A DNA stretch of 64,000 nt from JARIHC01 sp035692985 (GTDB taxonomy: Bacteria > Patescibacteriota > Saccharimonadia > Saccharimonadales > UBA4665): NCBI GenBank assembly GCA_035692985.1, contig DASSHG010000007.1, positions 48,934-112,933 on the forward strand. The letters are read 5' to 3'. The position numbers and the translations under genes are program-made. Positions 8,108-16,658 of the stretch are shown here, piece by piece. The number at the start of each line of letters is the position of its first letter. Position 1 is the stretch's first letter. The notes under the pieces were generated by a model. That model was not told where the DNA came from, ran no database searches, and was given only the letters and a program-made list of their open reading frames with translations.

Positions 8108-8611
8108 CTCTACAGTGGCATCCAATGCAGTTTGCACACATATACCAATATGCGCAGCTTGGTCTGCGCGAGATGATTTTATTTGTGGCTCCCTAAAAGT
8201 CTGGTCTTGGAAAGTAAACTCCTCACTTTGCTCATAGGGGTCTAAAGACGACTTCCTTAAAGCGCTTTTTCGACGCTCTTTTTCATAGTTGAGAAAACTG
8301 TTTAATGGTCCAGGTTGGTCTGGCGGTACGCAAATCTGTCGACGCACAACCTCCTTGTCTACGGAGTTGCCGTCCGGACCGTATAGTATATCGTAGTGAG
8401 AACTGAGTATAACCAATGGCTTTTCAGAAGATTCTGGTAAGCATAACTCCTTGGAGGTAGAATATCCGTATCGGTGAGTTTGGGGCAAACTATTTAAAGC
8501 CTCTAGCTCTTGAAAAAAACGCAAAACATCAGGGATTTTGATATATGACTCATCAATACGAGGAACTTTGATCTCATTGCGACCAATAAAATAACCTAGA
8601 CTCTCTGACAC
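8093..8611 (-). CDS. Hypothetical protein, convergent with uvrC
   Basis: I do not recognise this 172-residue cytoplasmic protein. It starts at GTG 8611 and its last 15 bases overlap the end of uvrC on the other strand. The sequence is polar and mixed, with a central VILSSHYDILYG stretch and a basic NYEKERRKSALRKS helix. There is no signal peptide or membrane segment. Codon use and length look like a real gene rather than a shadow, since no gene covers the region on the plus strand. It is transcribed divergently from the peptidase at 8719. Confidence 0.6.
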   Translation of the reverse strand: MSESLGYFIGRNEIKVPRIDESYIKIPDVLRFFQELEALNSLPQTHRYGYSTSKELCLPESSEKPLVILSSHYDILYGPDGNSVDKEVVRRQICVPPDQPGPLNSFLNYEKERRKSALRKSSLDPYEQSEEFTFQDQTFREPQIKSSRADQAAHIGICVQTALDATVELLSC

Positions 8612-8718
8612 TTCTCGACTCCCGTGTTACCTTATATACACATTCTCCTAACAATAAGATTAGTTTGCAAGCATGAGCGGGAACAAAGTTATGGCTTTGC
8701 TATACTTGAAGCCTGATT

Positions 8719-9936
8719 ATGAAGTCGCATTTTAGCAGTAAGTTTTTTACCGGGAACCGGACGCAGCTGAGAGAGGCGCGTGACGGCGGATTGATCGTCG
8801 TCGGCGGCAACGGTCTGATGCAGCGCGGTGCCGATAGCGTATATAAGTTCGCGCAAGACGCCAATTTTTGGTATCTGACCGGGATTGACGAACCGGAAAT
8901 CGTGCTGGTGATGGACGGCGCCGAAGAATATCTGATTTTGTCCGGACAGAGTGATTATCAGAAGACCTTTGACGGCACGGCATCGGAAAGTGAGCTGGCC
9001 AAACGGTCTTCTATCAGGAATATTTACGGTAGCCACGAAGGCTGGGAAAAGCTAGCCGCGCGGCTAAAAAAAACCAAGCGGGTAGCTACCATAGCACCCC
9101 CGCCGGCCTACATAGACCTTTATGGAATGTATACCAATCCGGCGCGGCCGGCACTGGTAAAGAAGTTGAAGAGTCATTGCAAGAGTTTGAAGGTAGAGGA
9201 CGCAGCGATCCATTTAGTCCGGCAGCGCGTGATCAAGCAGCCGGAGGAAATCGCGGCCATCCAGGCGGCTATCAATATTACCGTGGCTAGCCTGAGAGAC
9301 GCGCTCCCAGGGAAATATAAATACGAATACGAGCTGGAGGCGGAGATTGCGGCCGGCTTTCGCAAGCGCGGCGCGGCCGGCCACGCCTTTGAGCCGATCG
9401 TGGCTGCCGGCAAGCGGGCCTGTACGCTGCATAACGTGGCTAATGACAGCGCGATCGGCAAAGACGATTTAGTAGTGGTAGATGTCGGTGCCGAGGTCGA
9501 ACATTATGCCGCCGATATTACGAGAACTGCCAGTTTTGGACGGCCATCGCGCCGGCAACAAGCCGTATATAATGCCGTGCTGGAAGCTCAAAAATTTGCC
9601 ATCAGTTTGATAAAACCGGGCTTGGAGTTCAAGGATTACCGCCGGCAAACCGACCAGTTTATCGGCGAAAAACTGCGCGAATTGGGCCTTATCAAAACTA
9701 TCACCGCCAAAAACATCCGCAAATATTATCCGCACTCGATTTCGCATTTTCTGGGGCTGAACGTGCATGATGTGGGCGATTACGCCCAGCCCCTGCAACC
9801 CGGTATGGTGCTAACCGTCGAACCGGGCATCTATATTCCAGAAGAGGCAATCGGCGTACGCATTGAGGACGACATACTAATCACTGAAAAAAGCGTTAAA
9901 ATCTTAAGCGGTAAGTTGCCCCGCGGCCTCGGCTAA
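8719..9936 (+). CDS. pepP: Xaa-Pro aminopeptidase family (M24B) metallopeptidase
   Basis: This cytoplasmic dinuclear-metal peptidase removes N-terminal residues before proline. It has an N-terminal aminopeptidase-P domain (1-165) and a pita-bread catalytic domain. Metal ligands are visible as the two Asp in VVDVGAEVEHYAADITRT, His in SHFLGLNVHDVG, Glu in LTVEPGIY and Glu in GVRIEDD. The length of 405 residues is normal. A TATACT -10 at 8701-8706 lies 12 bp upstream of the ATG. Substrate preference cannot be read from the sequence. Confidence 0.93.
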   Translation: MKSHFSSKFFTGNRTQLREARDGGLIVVGGNGLMQRGADSVYKFAQDANFWYLTGIDEPEIVLVMDGAEEYLILSGQSDYQKTFDGTASESELAKRSSIRNIYGSHEGWEKLAARLKKTKRVATIAPPPAYIDLYGMYTNPARPALVKKLKSHCKSLKVEDAAIHLVRQRVIKQPEEIAAIQAAINITVASLRDALPGKYKYEYELEAEIAAGFRKRGAAGHAFEPIVAAGKRACTLHNVANDSAIGKDDLVVVDVGAEVEHYAADITRTASFGRPSRRQQAVYNAVLEAQKFAISLIKPGLEFKDYRRQTDQFIGEKLRELGLIKTITAKNIRKYYPHSISHFLGLNVHDVGDYAQPLQPGMVLTVEPGIYIPEEAIGVRIEDDILITEKSVKILSGKLPRGLG

Positions 9937-9951
9937 TCTACAATAGACTTA

Positions 9952-10323
9952 ATGGAACAACAGAAAACACCGCTGGTCCGTTTCCTGATCCGCTGGCTGG
10001 TGTGTGGACTGGGACTATGGATTGCCGCCGGTCTGGTGGGCAAAAGCATCAATTACAACAACGGTCTGGAGGCGATAGTTATCGCCGGCCTGCTGTTGGC
10101 TGTCCTGAATACCATCCTCAAACCAATCCTCGTTATATTGTCGCTGCCGGCAATTGTGCTGACGCTTGGACTATTCATGATTATTATTAACGGTCTGACC
10201 GTTTTTCTGGTCAGCAAATTGTACACCCAGCTGCATGTAACTAATTTCTGGGCGGCGATTTTTGCCGGCATGGTGATCGGTCTGGTAAATTTTTTGGTGG
10301 GCGCCATCCTCAAAGAAGTTTGA
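9952..10323 (+). CDS. Phage-holin-like (YvlD/PF04020) four-helix membrane protein
   Basis: This 123-residue protein is almost entirely hydrophobic, with four transmembrane helices (about 10-28, 38-58, 62-85, 95-118). Motifs typical of the family are present (LNTILKPILVILSLPA, NGLTVFLVSKL, GLVNFLVG). Despite the name, chromosomal members are not lysis genes; in Bacillus the relative YvlD is linked to envelope stress. The role here is unknown. The ATG lies exactly 7 bp after TACAAT (9939-9944) with no Shine-Dalgarno, which suggests a leaderless start. secG follows 14 bp downstream. Confidence 0.88.
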   Translation: MEQQKTPLVRFLIRWLVCGLGLWIAAGLVGKSINYNNGLEAIVIAGLLLAVLNTILKPILVILSLPAIVLTLGLFMIIINGLTVFLVSKLYTQLHVTNFWAAIFAGMVIGLVNFLVGAILKEV

Positions 10324-10336
10324 TACAATATAAGCC

Positions 10337-10555
10337 ATGAATATTTATAATTATTTAACCATGGGCTCAATGGCCCTGATGACCTTTTTGATCTTGATAC
10401 AGACCCGTGGTGCCAGCTTGGGGGCCGGACTGGGCGGCGCGGGAGAGGTCAATACCACCAGGCGCGGCACCGATAAGACAATCTTCCAGATAACTATTAT
10501 TTGCGGGTTGGTGTTTAGCTTGTCGCTGATAATGAACGCGCTGAGCGGCAAATAA
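10337..10555 (+). CDS. secG: Preprotein translocase subunit SecG
   Basis: This small accessory subunit of the SecYEG channel stimulates SecA-driven export. It has 72 residues and two transmembrane helices (about 5-22 and 50-68). The conserved cytosolic loop carries GASLGAGLGGAGEV and TRRGTDK. TACAAT (10324-10329) sits 7 bp before the ATG and there is no Shine-Dalgarno, so it is another candidate leaderless gene. A peptide-binding protein gene follows 19 bp later. Confidence 0.95.
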   Translation: MNIYNYLTMGSMALMTFLILIQTRGASLGAGLGGAGEVNTTRRGTDKTIFQITIICGLVFSLSLIMNALSGK

Positions 10556-10574
10556 CAACCGGGCGCAATGCAAA

Positions 10575-12356
10575 ATGCAACTAAAACTTATCCGGCTGCG
10601 ATTCCGCCGACGGCTCCGCAGGGGCCAGCAACAGGTAGGCGGCCTGGGCAGTCAAACCGAAAAGCAGCTCGACCGGCATTTCGTAAAACGCCTCGGTAAC
10701 TTGGCGCCCATCCGGCGGTTCGTGGCAGCCTGGATATTGCTGTTGGTACTATTGATTGCCGGCTTGTTTGTCCAGAACCTCTCGCTGAGCAATTATTTTC
10801 AAACACTGCGGCCGGTACCAGGTGGTATTTATAACGAGGGCATCCTCGGCACCTTCACAAATGCCAATCCGATGTATGCCACCAATGACGTCGACACTTC
10901 GGTTTCCAAGCTCTTGTTTGCCGGCTTGTTTACCTTTAATGACCAGAACAAGCTGGCGGGCGACCTGGCCAGCGGCTACAAAGTAGACCCGACCGGCACG
11001 GTGTATACTGTCCGGCTCAGGCCGCACCTAACCTGGCAGGACGGACAGCCGCTAACCAGCGCGGATGTGGTATTTACTTATCAGGCAATTCAGAATCCCG
11101 ACGCGCAGTCGCCGCTGCAAAGCAGCTGGCAAAATATAACTGTCACGGCGCCCGATGCCCGCACGGTTGTTTTTAAATTGCCTGGCGCCTTGGCGTCTTT
11201 CCCGTCCACCATGACCAATGGGATAGTGCCCAAACACATTTTGGGCAAGGTGCCGGCCGCCGGCCTCCGTTCAGCCGAATTTAATACTGTCCATCCAGTG
11301 GGAGCCGGTCCGTTCACTTGGCAGGCTATTCAGGTCGCCGGTGATGATCCCTCGGTTGCCCAGGAACAGATCGCGCTGGTGCCCTTTGCCGGCTACAGCC
11401 GCGGTGATCCCAAACTCCGTGAATTTATTGTCCACGCCTACGTATCCAAGGCCAAGCTTACGCAGGCCTTTGAGTCTGGCCGGCTTACGGGCGCCGCCGG
11501 CTTTACCACCGTGCCGGAAAACATTAAAAAAAAGCATTCGCTGGAGACGCATAGTTCGCTATTGACAGCCGCCACGATGGTTTTCTTCAAGACCACCGGC
11601 GGTGTTTTGTCTGACACGAATGTCCGCCAGGCTGTGGTCGAGGGCACTAACCGGCAAGCAATTATCAAGGGTCTTGGCTATTCCACCCATGCCGTGCGCG
11701 AACCGCTATTGTTAGGCCAGCCGGGATATGATCCGTCGCTTGCGCAAGCTGGTTTTGACCCTTCGGCAGCCCGTAAGATATTAGATAGTAACGGCTGGGT
11801 AGTTGGCAAAAACGGCGTCCGCGGCAAAAACGGCCAGGCATTATCATTCACGTTAACAGCCGCCGATACGCCTGAATCCCGTTTGGTGACCCGCCAATTG
11901 CATGACCAATGGAAAAACATTGGCGTACAGCTCAAGGTGCAGCTGCAAGACAGCACGGATTTTCACAACAGCCTGGTCTATCATAATTATGATGCTGTTT
12001 TGTACGGCATATCCATCGGCGCTGACCCGGATGTGTTTGTCTACTGGGATAGCTCGCAGGCCGATATCCATTCTTCCAACCGGCTGAATTTGTCCGAATA
12101 CAAGAACGTGATTGCCGATAGTTCGCTGGAGGCTGGCCGCAGCCGTTCGGAGCCGGCGCTGCGCGCGGTTAAATACCGGCCCTTCCTGCAAGAGTGGCAA
12201 AAAGATTATCCGGCGTTGGGGCTGTACCAGCCACGATTTTTATATTTGACGAACGGTCCGGTCGCCGGCCTGAGCGATCATGCCGTAAATTCGCCGGCCG
12301 GCCGTTTTAACAACGTCCAAAATTGGGAAATCCGCGAAGCCAAAGTTACAGAATAG
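10575..12356 (+). CDS. ABC transporter substrate-binding protein, family 5 (oligopeptide type)
   Basis: This extracytoplasmic solute-binding protein is of the OppA/DppA class and would capture peptides or similar ligands. An unusual basic cytoplasmic N-terminus of about 50 residues precedes one transmembrane helix (about 51-70). It is therefore anchored by a helix rather than a lipobox. The binding fold follows (LRPHLTWQDGQPLTSADVVFTYQ, PVGAGPFTW, DTNVRQAVVEGTNRQAI). No permease or ATPase genes are adjacent, so its partners lie elsewhere or it acts alone. A second ATG lies 7 bp upstream in another frame. Confidence 0.9.
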   Translation: MQLKLIRLRFRRRLRRGQQQVGGLGSQTEKQLDRHFVKRLGNLAPIRRFVAAWILLLVLLIAGLFVQNLSLSNYFQTLRPVPGGIYNEGILGTFTNANPMYATNDVDTSVSKLLFAGLFTFNDQNKLAGDLASGYKVDPTGTVYTVRLRPHLTWQDGQPLTSADVVFTYQAIQNPDAQSPLQSSWQNITVTAPDARTVVFKLPGALASFPSTMTNGIVPKHILGKVPAAGLRSAEFNTVHPVGAGPFTWQAIQVAGDDPSVAQEQIALVPFAGYSRGDPKLREFIVHAYVSKAKLTQAFESGRLTGAAGFTTVPENIKKKHSLETHSSLLTAATMVFFKTTGGVLSDTNVRQAVVEGTNRQAIIKGLGYSTHAVREPLLLGQPGYDPSLAQAGFDPSAARKILDSNGWVVGKNGVRGKNGQALSFTLTAADTPESRLVTRQLHDQWKNIGVQLKVQLQDSTDFHNSLVYHNYDAVLYGISIGADPDVFVYWDSSQADIHSSNRLNLSEYKNVIADSSLEAGRSRSEPALRAVKYRPFLQEWQKDYPALGLYQPRFLYLTNGPVAGLSDHAVNSPAGRFNNVQNWEIREAKVTE

Positions 12357-12362
12357 CCGCCG

Positions 12363-12400
12363 CTTGAGTTTTCCGGCTAAAACAGATACGATATGATGGT
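12363..12400 (+). promoter_or_regulatory. tRNA-Leu(CAG) promoter, duplicated upstream of tRNA-Leu(GAG)
   Basis: A -10 TATGAT lies at 12392-12397, about 13 bp ahead of the tRNA. The 38-bp block is nearly identical to 14200-14237, which precedes the second tRNA-Leu, so the promoter was copied together with the tRNA. Confidence 0.7.
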
Positions 12401-12410
12401 TCTTTGACGC

Positions 12411-12497
12411 GCGGATGTGGCGGAATTGGTAGACGCGCTAGCTTCAGGAGCTAGTGGGCTTCGGCTCGTGGAGGTTCAAGTCCTCTCATCCGCACCA
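12411..12497 (+). tRNA. tRNA-Leu (anticodon CAG)
   Basis: The gene is 87 nt including an encoded CCA. The acceptor stem is GCGGATG/CATCCGC. The anticodon stem GCTAG.. carries CAG in the loop, and the long variable arm expected of a class II tRNA is present. T-arm GGTTCAAGTCC. Confidence 0.95.
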
Positions 12498-12564
12498 GTT
12501 CATACGAGCTGTGTTATCATATCCGTTATAACGCTATGCGAAAAATGAGAGAGGGTATCGCGTA

Positions 12565-14199
12565 ATGAGCAAGGTTGCGCACTATTTGCAGGAACACCTG
12601 GTGGGTGAGGTGATGACGAGCACGGATGCCCGCCGTTATTTCGCGACCGACCAGAGTATTTTGCAGTTGGCGCCAGCGCTAATTGCCTATCCGCGTGGCG
12701 AAAACGATGTCCGCAAAGCAGCCCGTTTTACTTGGCAACTAGCCGAGCGGGGGCGGGTAATTCCGCTGACTGCCCGCGGCAGCGGCACCGACCAGTCCGG
12801 CGCAGCGCTGGGCAGCGGTATCATGCTGGTTTTCCCGGCTCACATGAACCGGGTTTTGGAACTGGACACCAAATCCAATACGGTGACCGTCGAGCCGGGC
12901 ATCAATTACGGTAAACTGCAGCAAACCCTGCACACGCACGGGCGCTTTTTGCCGCCTTACCCGCCGTCGCTGGAATATTCTACGATCGGCGGCGCTATCG
13001 CCAATAACGCCAGCGGTGAAAAGTCCGTGAAATACGGTGACATGCGGGCCAACGTGAAAGGTTTGCGTGTGGTGCTGGCCAATGGCGAGGTGATTGAAAC
13101 CAGGCGCCTGAACAAACGCGAGCTCAGCAAAAAACTCGGTCTGGCGACTTTTGAAGGCGAGATTTACCGCTCAGTGGATACTTTGCTGGAGGAGCAGCGT
13201 CCAGTAGTCGAACGGCTAGAATTAGTTGGTGTTAAGAATAATGCGGGTTACGCCCTGCCGGCCATTAAGCAAAAAGACGGCTCGTTTGATCTGACACCGT
13301 TGATTACCGGCAGCCAGGGTACGCTGGGCATCGTAACCGAAGCGGTGCTGAAAACCGAACCGCATAACCCGTCGCCGGTATTGATGATGGCGACTTTTGA
13401 TAGCTTACAGCAGCTGCAGGACTGCGTTCTGGAGCTGCGTGACCTGCCGGACAGGCCCAGCGCTATCGAGCTAGTCGATGGCGGCTTGCTGGAACAAGTC
13501 CAGGCGCTCAATCCGAACCAGCTGGTCGAAATTATCAAACCGCCGTTCCCTTCGGCATTACTTATCGTCGAGTTCGACAACAGCGACCGCCATTTAAAAA
13601 GAGCTACTAAAAAAGCCGATGGCATTTTTGAAAAATACGCCAAAAAAGTTGAAGTCGCCACTGGGCCGGAACAGCAGCAGCAATTGCGCAAACTGCGCGA
13701 AGCCACCGGCACTCTACTCTCGCATAACGAAGGCTTGCTGCACGCCGTACCGGTTATCGGCGACGGTGCCGTACCGCCCGACCAGTTGCGGGCATATCTG
13801 GAAGGCATTTACGATCTTTTGAAGGGTAATAATATTAAGACGGCGGTTTGGGGCCACATCGGTGAAGGCAGCTTGTCTTTCCAGCCCAAGCTGAACCTTG
13901 GCCAGGTGGGCGACCGGCAAAAGGTTTTTCGTTTGATGGATGCCTACAACAAACTGGTCTTAAAGCTGGGCGGCAGCATTAGCGCCACTACCGGCGATGG
14001 CCGGTTGCGTACGCCCTACCTGGAGACACTGTACGGACCAGAGGGCTATGCCCTGCTGGCTAAGATAAAACAGATCTTTGATCCTTATGGCACGCTGAAC
14101 CCCGGCGTAAAATTTGGCAGTTCGCTTGACGATATCAAAGAAATGATCCGCACCAACTATGGCCTGGATCATTTATACGACCATTTGCCGCGGTCATAG
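12565..14199 (+). CDS. FAD-linked oxidoreductase (GlcD/D-lactate dehydrogenase type)
   Basis: This flavoprotein would oxidise a 2-hydroxy acid such as D-lactate or glycolate. The FAD-binding PCMH domain is at about 35-215, with the nucleotide motif ARGSGTDQSGAALGSG and TIGGAIANNASGEKSVKYG. The C-terminal FAD-oxidase domain ends in LKQIFDPYGTLNPGVKF-like wording (KIKQIFDPYGTLNPG). The usual His pair is hinted at in WGHIGEGSLSFQP. It lacks the C-terminal iron-sulphur domain of larger relatives. It lies between two duplicated tRNA-Leu genes. Substrate is not determinable. Confidence 0.9.
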   Translation: MSKVAHYLQEHLVGEVMTSTDARRYFATDQSILQLAPALIAYPRGENDVRKAARFTWQLAERGRVIPLTARGSGTDQSGAALGSGIMLVFPAHMNRVLELDTKSNTVTVEPGINYGKLQQTLHTHGRFLPPYPPSLEYSTIGGAIANNASGEKSVKYGDMRANVKGLRVVLANGEVIETRRLNKRELSKKLGLATFEGEIYRSVDTLLEEQRPVVERLELVGVKNNAGYALPAIKQKDGSFDLTPLITGSQGTLGIVTEAVLKTEPHNPSPVLMMATFDSLQQLQDCVLELRDLPDRPSAIELVDGGLLEQVQALNPNQLVEIIKPPFPSALLIVEFDNSDRHLKRATKKADGIFEKYAKKVEVATGPEQQQQLRKLREATGTLLSHNEGLLHAVPVIGDGAVPPDQLRAYLEGIYDLLKGNNIKTAVWGHIGEGSLSFQPKLNLGQVGDRQKVFRLMDAYNKLVLKLGGSISATTGDGRLRTPYLETLYGPEGYALLAKIKQIFDPYGTLNPGVKFGSSLDDIKEMIRTNYGLDHLYDHLPRS

Positions 14200-14237
14200 C
14201 TTGAGTTTTCGGTCCAAAACAGATACGATATGATGGT
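14200..14237 (+). promoter_or_regulatory. tRNA-Leu(GAG) promoter copy
   Basis: This block is nearly identical to 12363-12400, including GATACGATATGATGGT with the -10 TATGAT. It begins directly at the end of the oxidase gene. Confidence 0.7.
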
Positions 14238-14257
14238 CTAAAGACGCGCGGTCGCGT

Positions 14258-14344
14258 GGGCGAGTGGCGGAATTGGTAGACGCGCTACCTTGAGGTGGTA
14301 GTGGGAGCAATCCTGTGGAGGTTCAAGTCCTCTCTCGCCCACCA
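14258..14344 (+). tRNA. tRNA-Leu (anticodon GAG)
   Basis: The gene is 87 nt with an encoded CCA. The acceptor stem is GGGCGAG/CTCGCCC. The anticodon stem CTACC/GGTAG encloses TTGAGGT. It has a class II variable arm. Its D-arm is the same as in the tRNA-Leu at 12411, consistent with local duplication. Confidence 0.95.
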
Positions 14345-14372
14345 CACCATAAATGCGCTACAGTAAAGACAC

Positions 14373-14449
14373 GGGTGATTAGCTCAGTTGGCTAGAGCAT
14401 CTCGTTTACACCGAGAGGGTCGGGGGTTCGAGTCCCTCATCACCCACCA
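14373..14449 (+). tRNA. tRNA-Val (anticodon TAC)
   Basis: The gene is 77 nt with an encoded CCA. The acceptor stem is GGGTGAT/ATCACCC. The anticodon stem TCTCG/CGAGA encloses TTTACAC. Confidence 0.95.
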
Positions 14450-14469
14450 GAATAATGTATAATTAAATT

Positions 14470-14748
14470 ATGTCTCGTAGTAATCCATCAGACATTTATG
14501 AAATAGGTATGGGAAGGCGACATAGCCCTATGGAGGTCGGTGAGGCGCGAGACTTTCTTGACAAGCCTTATGCTTTTCTCCGGCCGCTCAGATTACTTAA
14601 AATAGCTCGTGGTCTAAGCAATCTACTACATCATGAGGTAGATTATGAAAACGATAACGGTCAACCCTTGGAGCATTTTTTGCCGGAAGAACTTGAAAGA
14701 CATGCCGAGAGAGGCAGACAAATGGTTGATGAATTTGCTGAGCGGTAG
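14470..14748 (+). CDS. Small hypothetical protein
   Basis: I do not recognise this 92-residue soluble, charged protein (HSPMEVGEARDFLDKPY, then an Arg/Leu helix and an acidic C-terminus). It follows the tRNA-Val gene by 20 bp. TATAAT at 14458-14463 lies 6 bp before the ATG with no Shine-Dalgarno site, matching the leaderless pattern of real genes in this window. That supports it being expressed. Confidence 0.55.
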   Translation: MSRSNPSDIYEIGMGRRHSPMEVGEARDFLDKPYAFLRPLRLLKIARGLSNLLHHEVDYENDNGQPLEHFLPEELERHAERGRQMVDEFAER

Positions 14749-14797
14749 ATAGCTGGTCGAGAAACATAACTTTTAAGGTTCTCGCTATTCGCTTTTA

Positions 14798-16021
14798 TCA
14801 AAACGGATGTGTCAGGCGCCACCAGGTGGAAGGCTTAGACAAGGTTGTCTGCAGTTTGATGGGTATGGACAAACGGTTGTTAGAGGCTGACTTTGGTGTA
14901 GTAACGCTGCCAATGGTCTGCCCGGCGTGATTCTTGGTAGTGATGTTTTGCAAATGGACCTGAGTACTGACCTTGCTGCCGCCCCAGGCGTCGAGCGATA
15001 GGTTCTGAGCTGCGGTAGCTGCCACCGGTTTACCCCAGGGCACGCCATATACCGCTACGCCAGCACCCTTTTTTACAGCGGTCACTGGTTTGAAATTGGC
15101 CTGGGCGCTTTTAATTAACGGCAGGCTGCTGTTCATAGCTTGCCAGAGTCCGGGGGCGCCAGCCAAGGCTGTCACGATAATTACCGGCTTATTATTGACC
15201 GTGATCCGCGAGGCGGACACAAAAACGCCGCCGGCTTGGTCGGTGTTACCAGTTTTGATACCGATAATGCCATCCGTACCCAGCAGCGAATTAACATTTT
15301 TGATATTACCGGCTACCGGTATATCACTGGCCGAAGGCTGGCCGACAATCTGGGCCAGAACAGGGTTTTGCATGACCAGCTCGCCAATCCGAACCAGGTC
15401 GCGGGCCGTGCTGGTAGTGCTGGGATTGAAACCGCTGGCATCGCTGCCGACATGGGTTTCTACCAGTCCTTTGTCTTCCAGGTACTGGTTGGCGGCCTGA
15501 TGGTAGTCTTTTAGCGAGCCAAATGCCCAGATTGCCAGACTATCGGCCATATTATTGGCTGAAGGCAGCAGCATGGCTTGCAACATTTGATACTCACTGA
15601 TTTGCTCGCCGTTCTGGACCCGCACCAGCGAACCGTCCTCGGCTACATAATTGTTATAAATAGCCACGTCGCTGGAGTTCAGCGCAATGCTCGGTCCTGA
15701 TTGGCCGGTAGATAACGGTTTGGCTGCCAGTACGGTCAGGGCGGTTATTAATTTGGCTGTGCTAGCCGTAGGCGAGGGTTGCTGCTGGCCGTGCGTTTCT
15801 AAAATTGAACTGCCGGCAACACCTACGGCAGCCTGGCCTTGGGCCGGCCATTGTAGACTGCCAGCGGAGGCCTTGGCTTGGAGCGCGCTCTGGTTTATAA
15901 CCGGCTGCACGGCCGGCAAGGCGCGTCCAAGCGTCCAGCCACCGTAAGCTGCCAGTAAAATAATGACGCCCAATGCGTATGGCCACCGCCTTGTCTGCCC
16001 CGGCTGTCTCGCTGTATACAT
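14798..16021 (-). CDS. dacA: D-alanyl-D-alanine carboxypeptidase (S11, PBP5-like)
   Basis: This enzyme trims the terminal D-Ala from peptidoglycan stem peptides. An N-terminal signal anchor (about 13-33) places it outside the membrane. The catalytic motifs are all present: SxxK as STAK in SPTASTAKLI, SxN as SAN in LLPSANNMAD, and KTG in GIKTGNTDQAGG. A C-terminal beta-rich region follows (about 310-380). The length of 407 residues is normal. On the minus strand TATAAA ends 6 bp before the ATG, so the start may be leaderless. It is consistent with the Mur/Ddl cluster at 33.7-38.4 kb. Confidence 0.93.
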   Translation of the reverse strand: MYTARQPGQTRRWPYALGVIILLAAYGGWTLGRALPAVQPVINQSALQAKASAGSLQWPAQGQAAVGVAGSSILETHGQQQPSPTASTAKLITALTVLAAKPLSTGQSGPSIALNSSDVAIYNNYVAEDGSLVRVQNGEQISEYQMLQAMLLPSANNMADSLAIWAFGSLKDYHQAANQYLEDKGLVETHVGSDASGFNPSTTSTARDLVRIGELVMQNPVLAQIVGQPSASDIPVAGNIKNVNSLLGTDGIIGIKTGNTDQAGGVFVSASRITVNNKPVIIVTALAGAPGLWQAMNSSLPLIKSAQANFKPVTAVKKGAGVAVYGVPWGKPVAATAAQNLSLDAWGGSKVSTQVHLQNITTKNHAGQTIGSVTTPKSASNNRLSIPIKLQTTLSKPSTWWRLTHPF

Positions 16022-16091
16022 AAGCTGTTTATATCATACATCAGTTTCCGGCCGCCTGTTGTATAATGGCTACACTAAAGCAAAGGAGTAA

Positions 16092-16655
16092 ATGATGATC
16101 TGGATTATTGTTGCGGTCGTAGTAGTGATAGTGCTGGCAGCGGCATTTATGTATAACGGCCTAGTGCGCCTGAACCAGCGGACCAACGAAGCCTGGAGCG
16201 ATATCACCGTCCAGCTGAAACGCCGTGCCGACCTGATTCCTAACCTGGTTAACGCGGTTAAGGGTTACGCCAAGCACGAAAAAGGTATTTTTGAAGACGT
16301 TGCCAAGGTGCGAGCCGACACGCTGAGCGCCAAAGGCCCGGCAGAGGCCGGCAAGGCCGAGGGCGATTTCCAAAAAACCATGAAGAGCCTGTTCGCCGTA
16401 GCTGAAAACTATCCTGACCTGAAAGCCTCGCAGAACTTCCAGCAGCTGCAAGCCGAACTTACCGATACCGAAGACAAAATCCAGGCCTCGCGGCGCTTTT
16501 ACAACGGCGCGGTGCGCGACTTTAACACTAAGCGCAAAGTTTTTCCGACCAATATTTTCGCCAGTATGCTCGGCTTCAAGCAGGATAAAGAGTTCTTCGA
16601 AGTCGGCGAAACCGAATCCGCCAGCATCCAGAATCCGGTCGACGTCAAATTTTAG
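16092..16655 (+). CDS. lemA: LemA family protein
   Basis: This 187-residue protein has one N-terminal transmembrane helix (3-20) followed by a helical-bundle domain with the family signature (NGLVRLNQRTNEAWSDI, LKRRADLIPNLVNAVKGYA, RRFYNGAVRDFN, FPTNIFASMLGF). LemA proteins are often encoded next to HtpX, as here with a 3-bp gap. The biochemical role is not established; envelope quality control is the usual inference. It has a good Shine-Dalgarno (AAAGGAG, 16083-16089). Confidence 0.95.
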   Translation: MMIWIIVAVVVVIVLAAAFMYNGLVRLNQRTNEAWSDITVQLKRRADLIPNLVNAVKGYAKHEKGIFEDVAKVRADTLSAKGPAEAGKAEGDFQKTMKSLFAVAENYPDLKASQNFQQLQAELTDTEDKIQASRRFYNGAVRDFNTKRKVFPTNIFASMLGFKQDKEFFEVGETESASIQNPVDVKF

Positions 16656-16658
16656 TCC

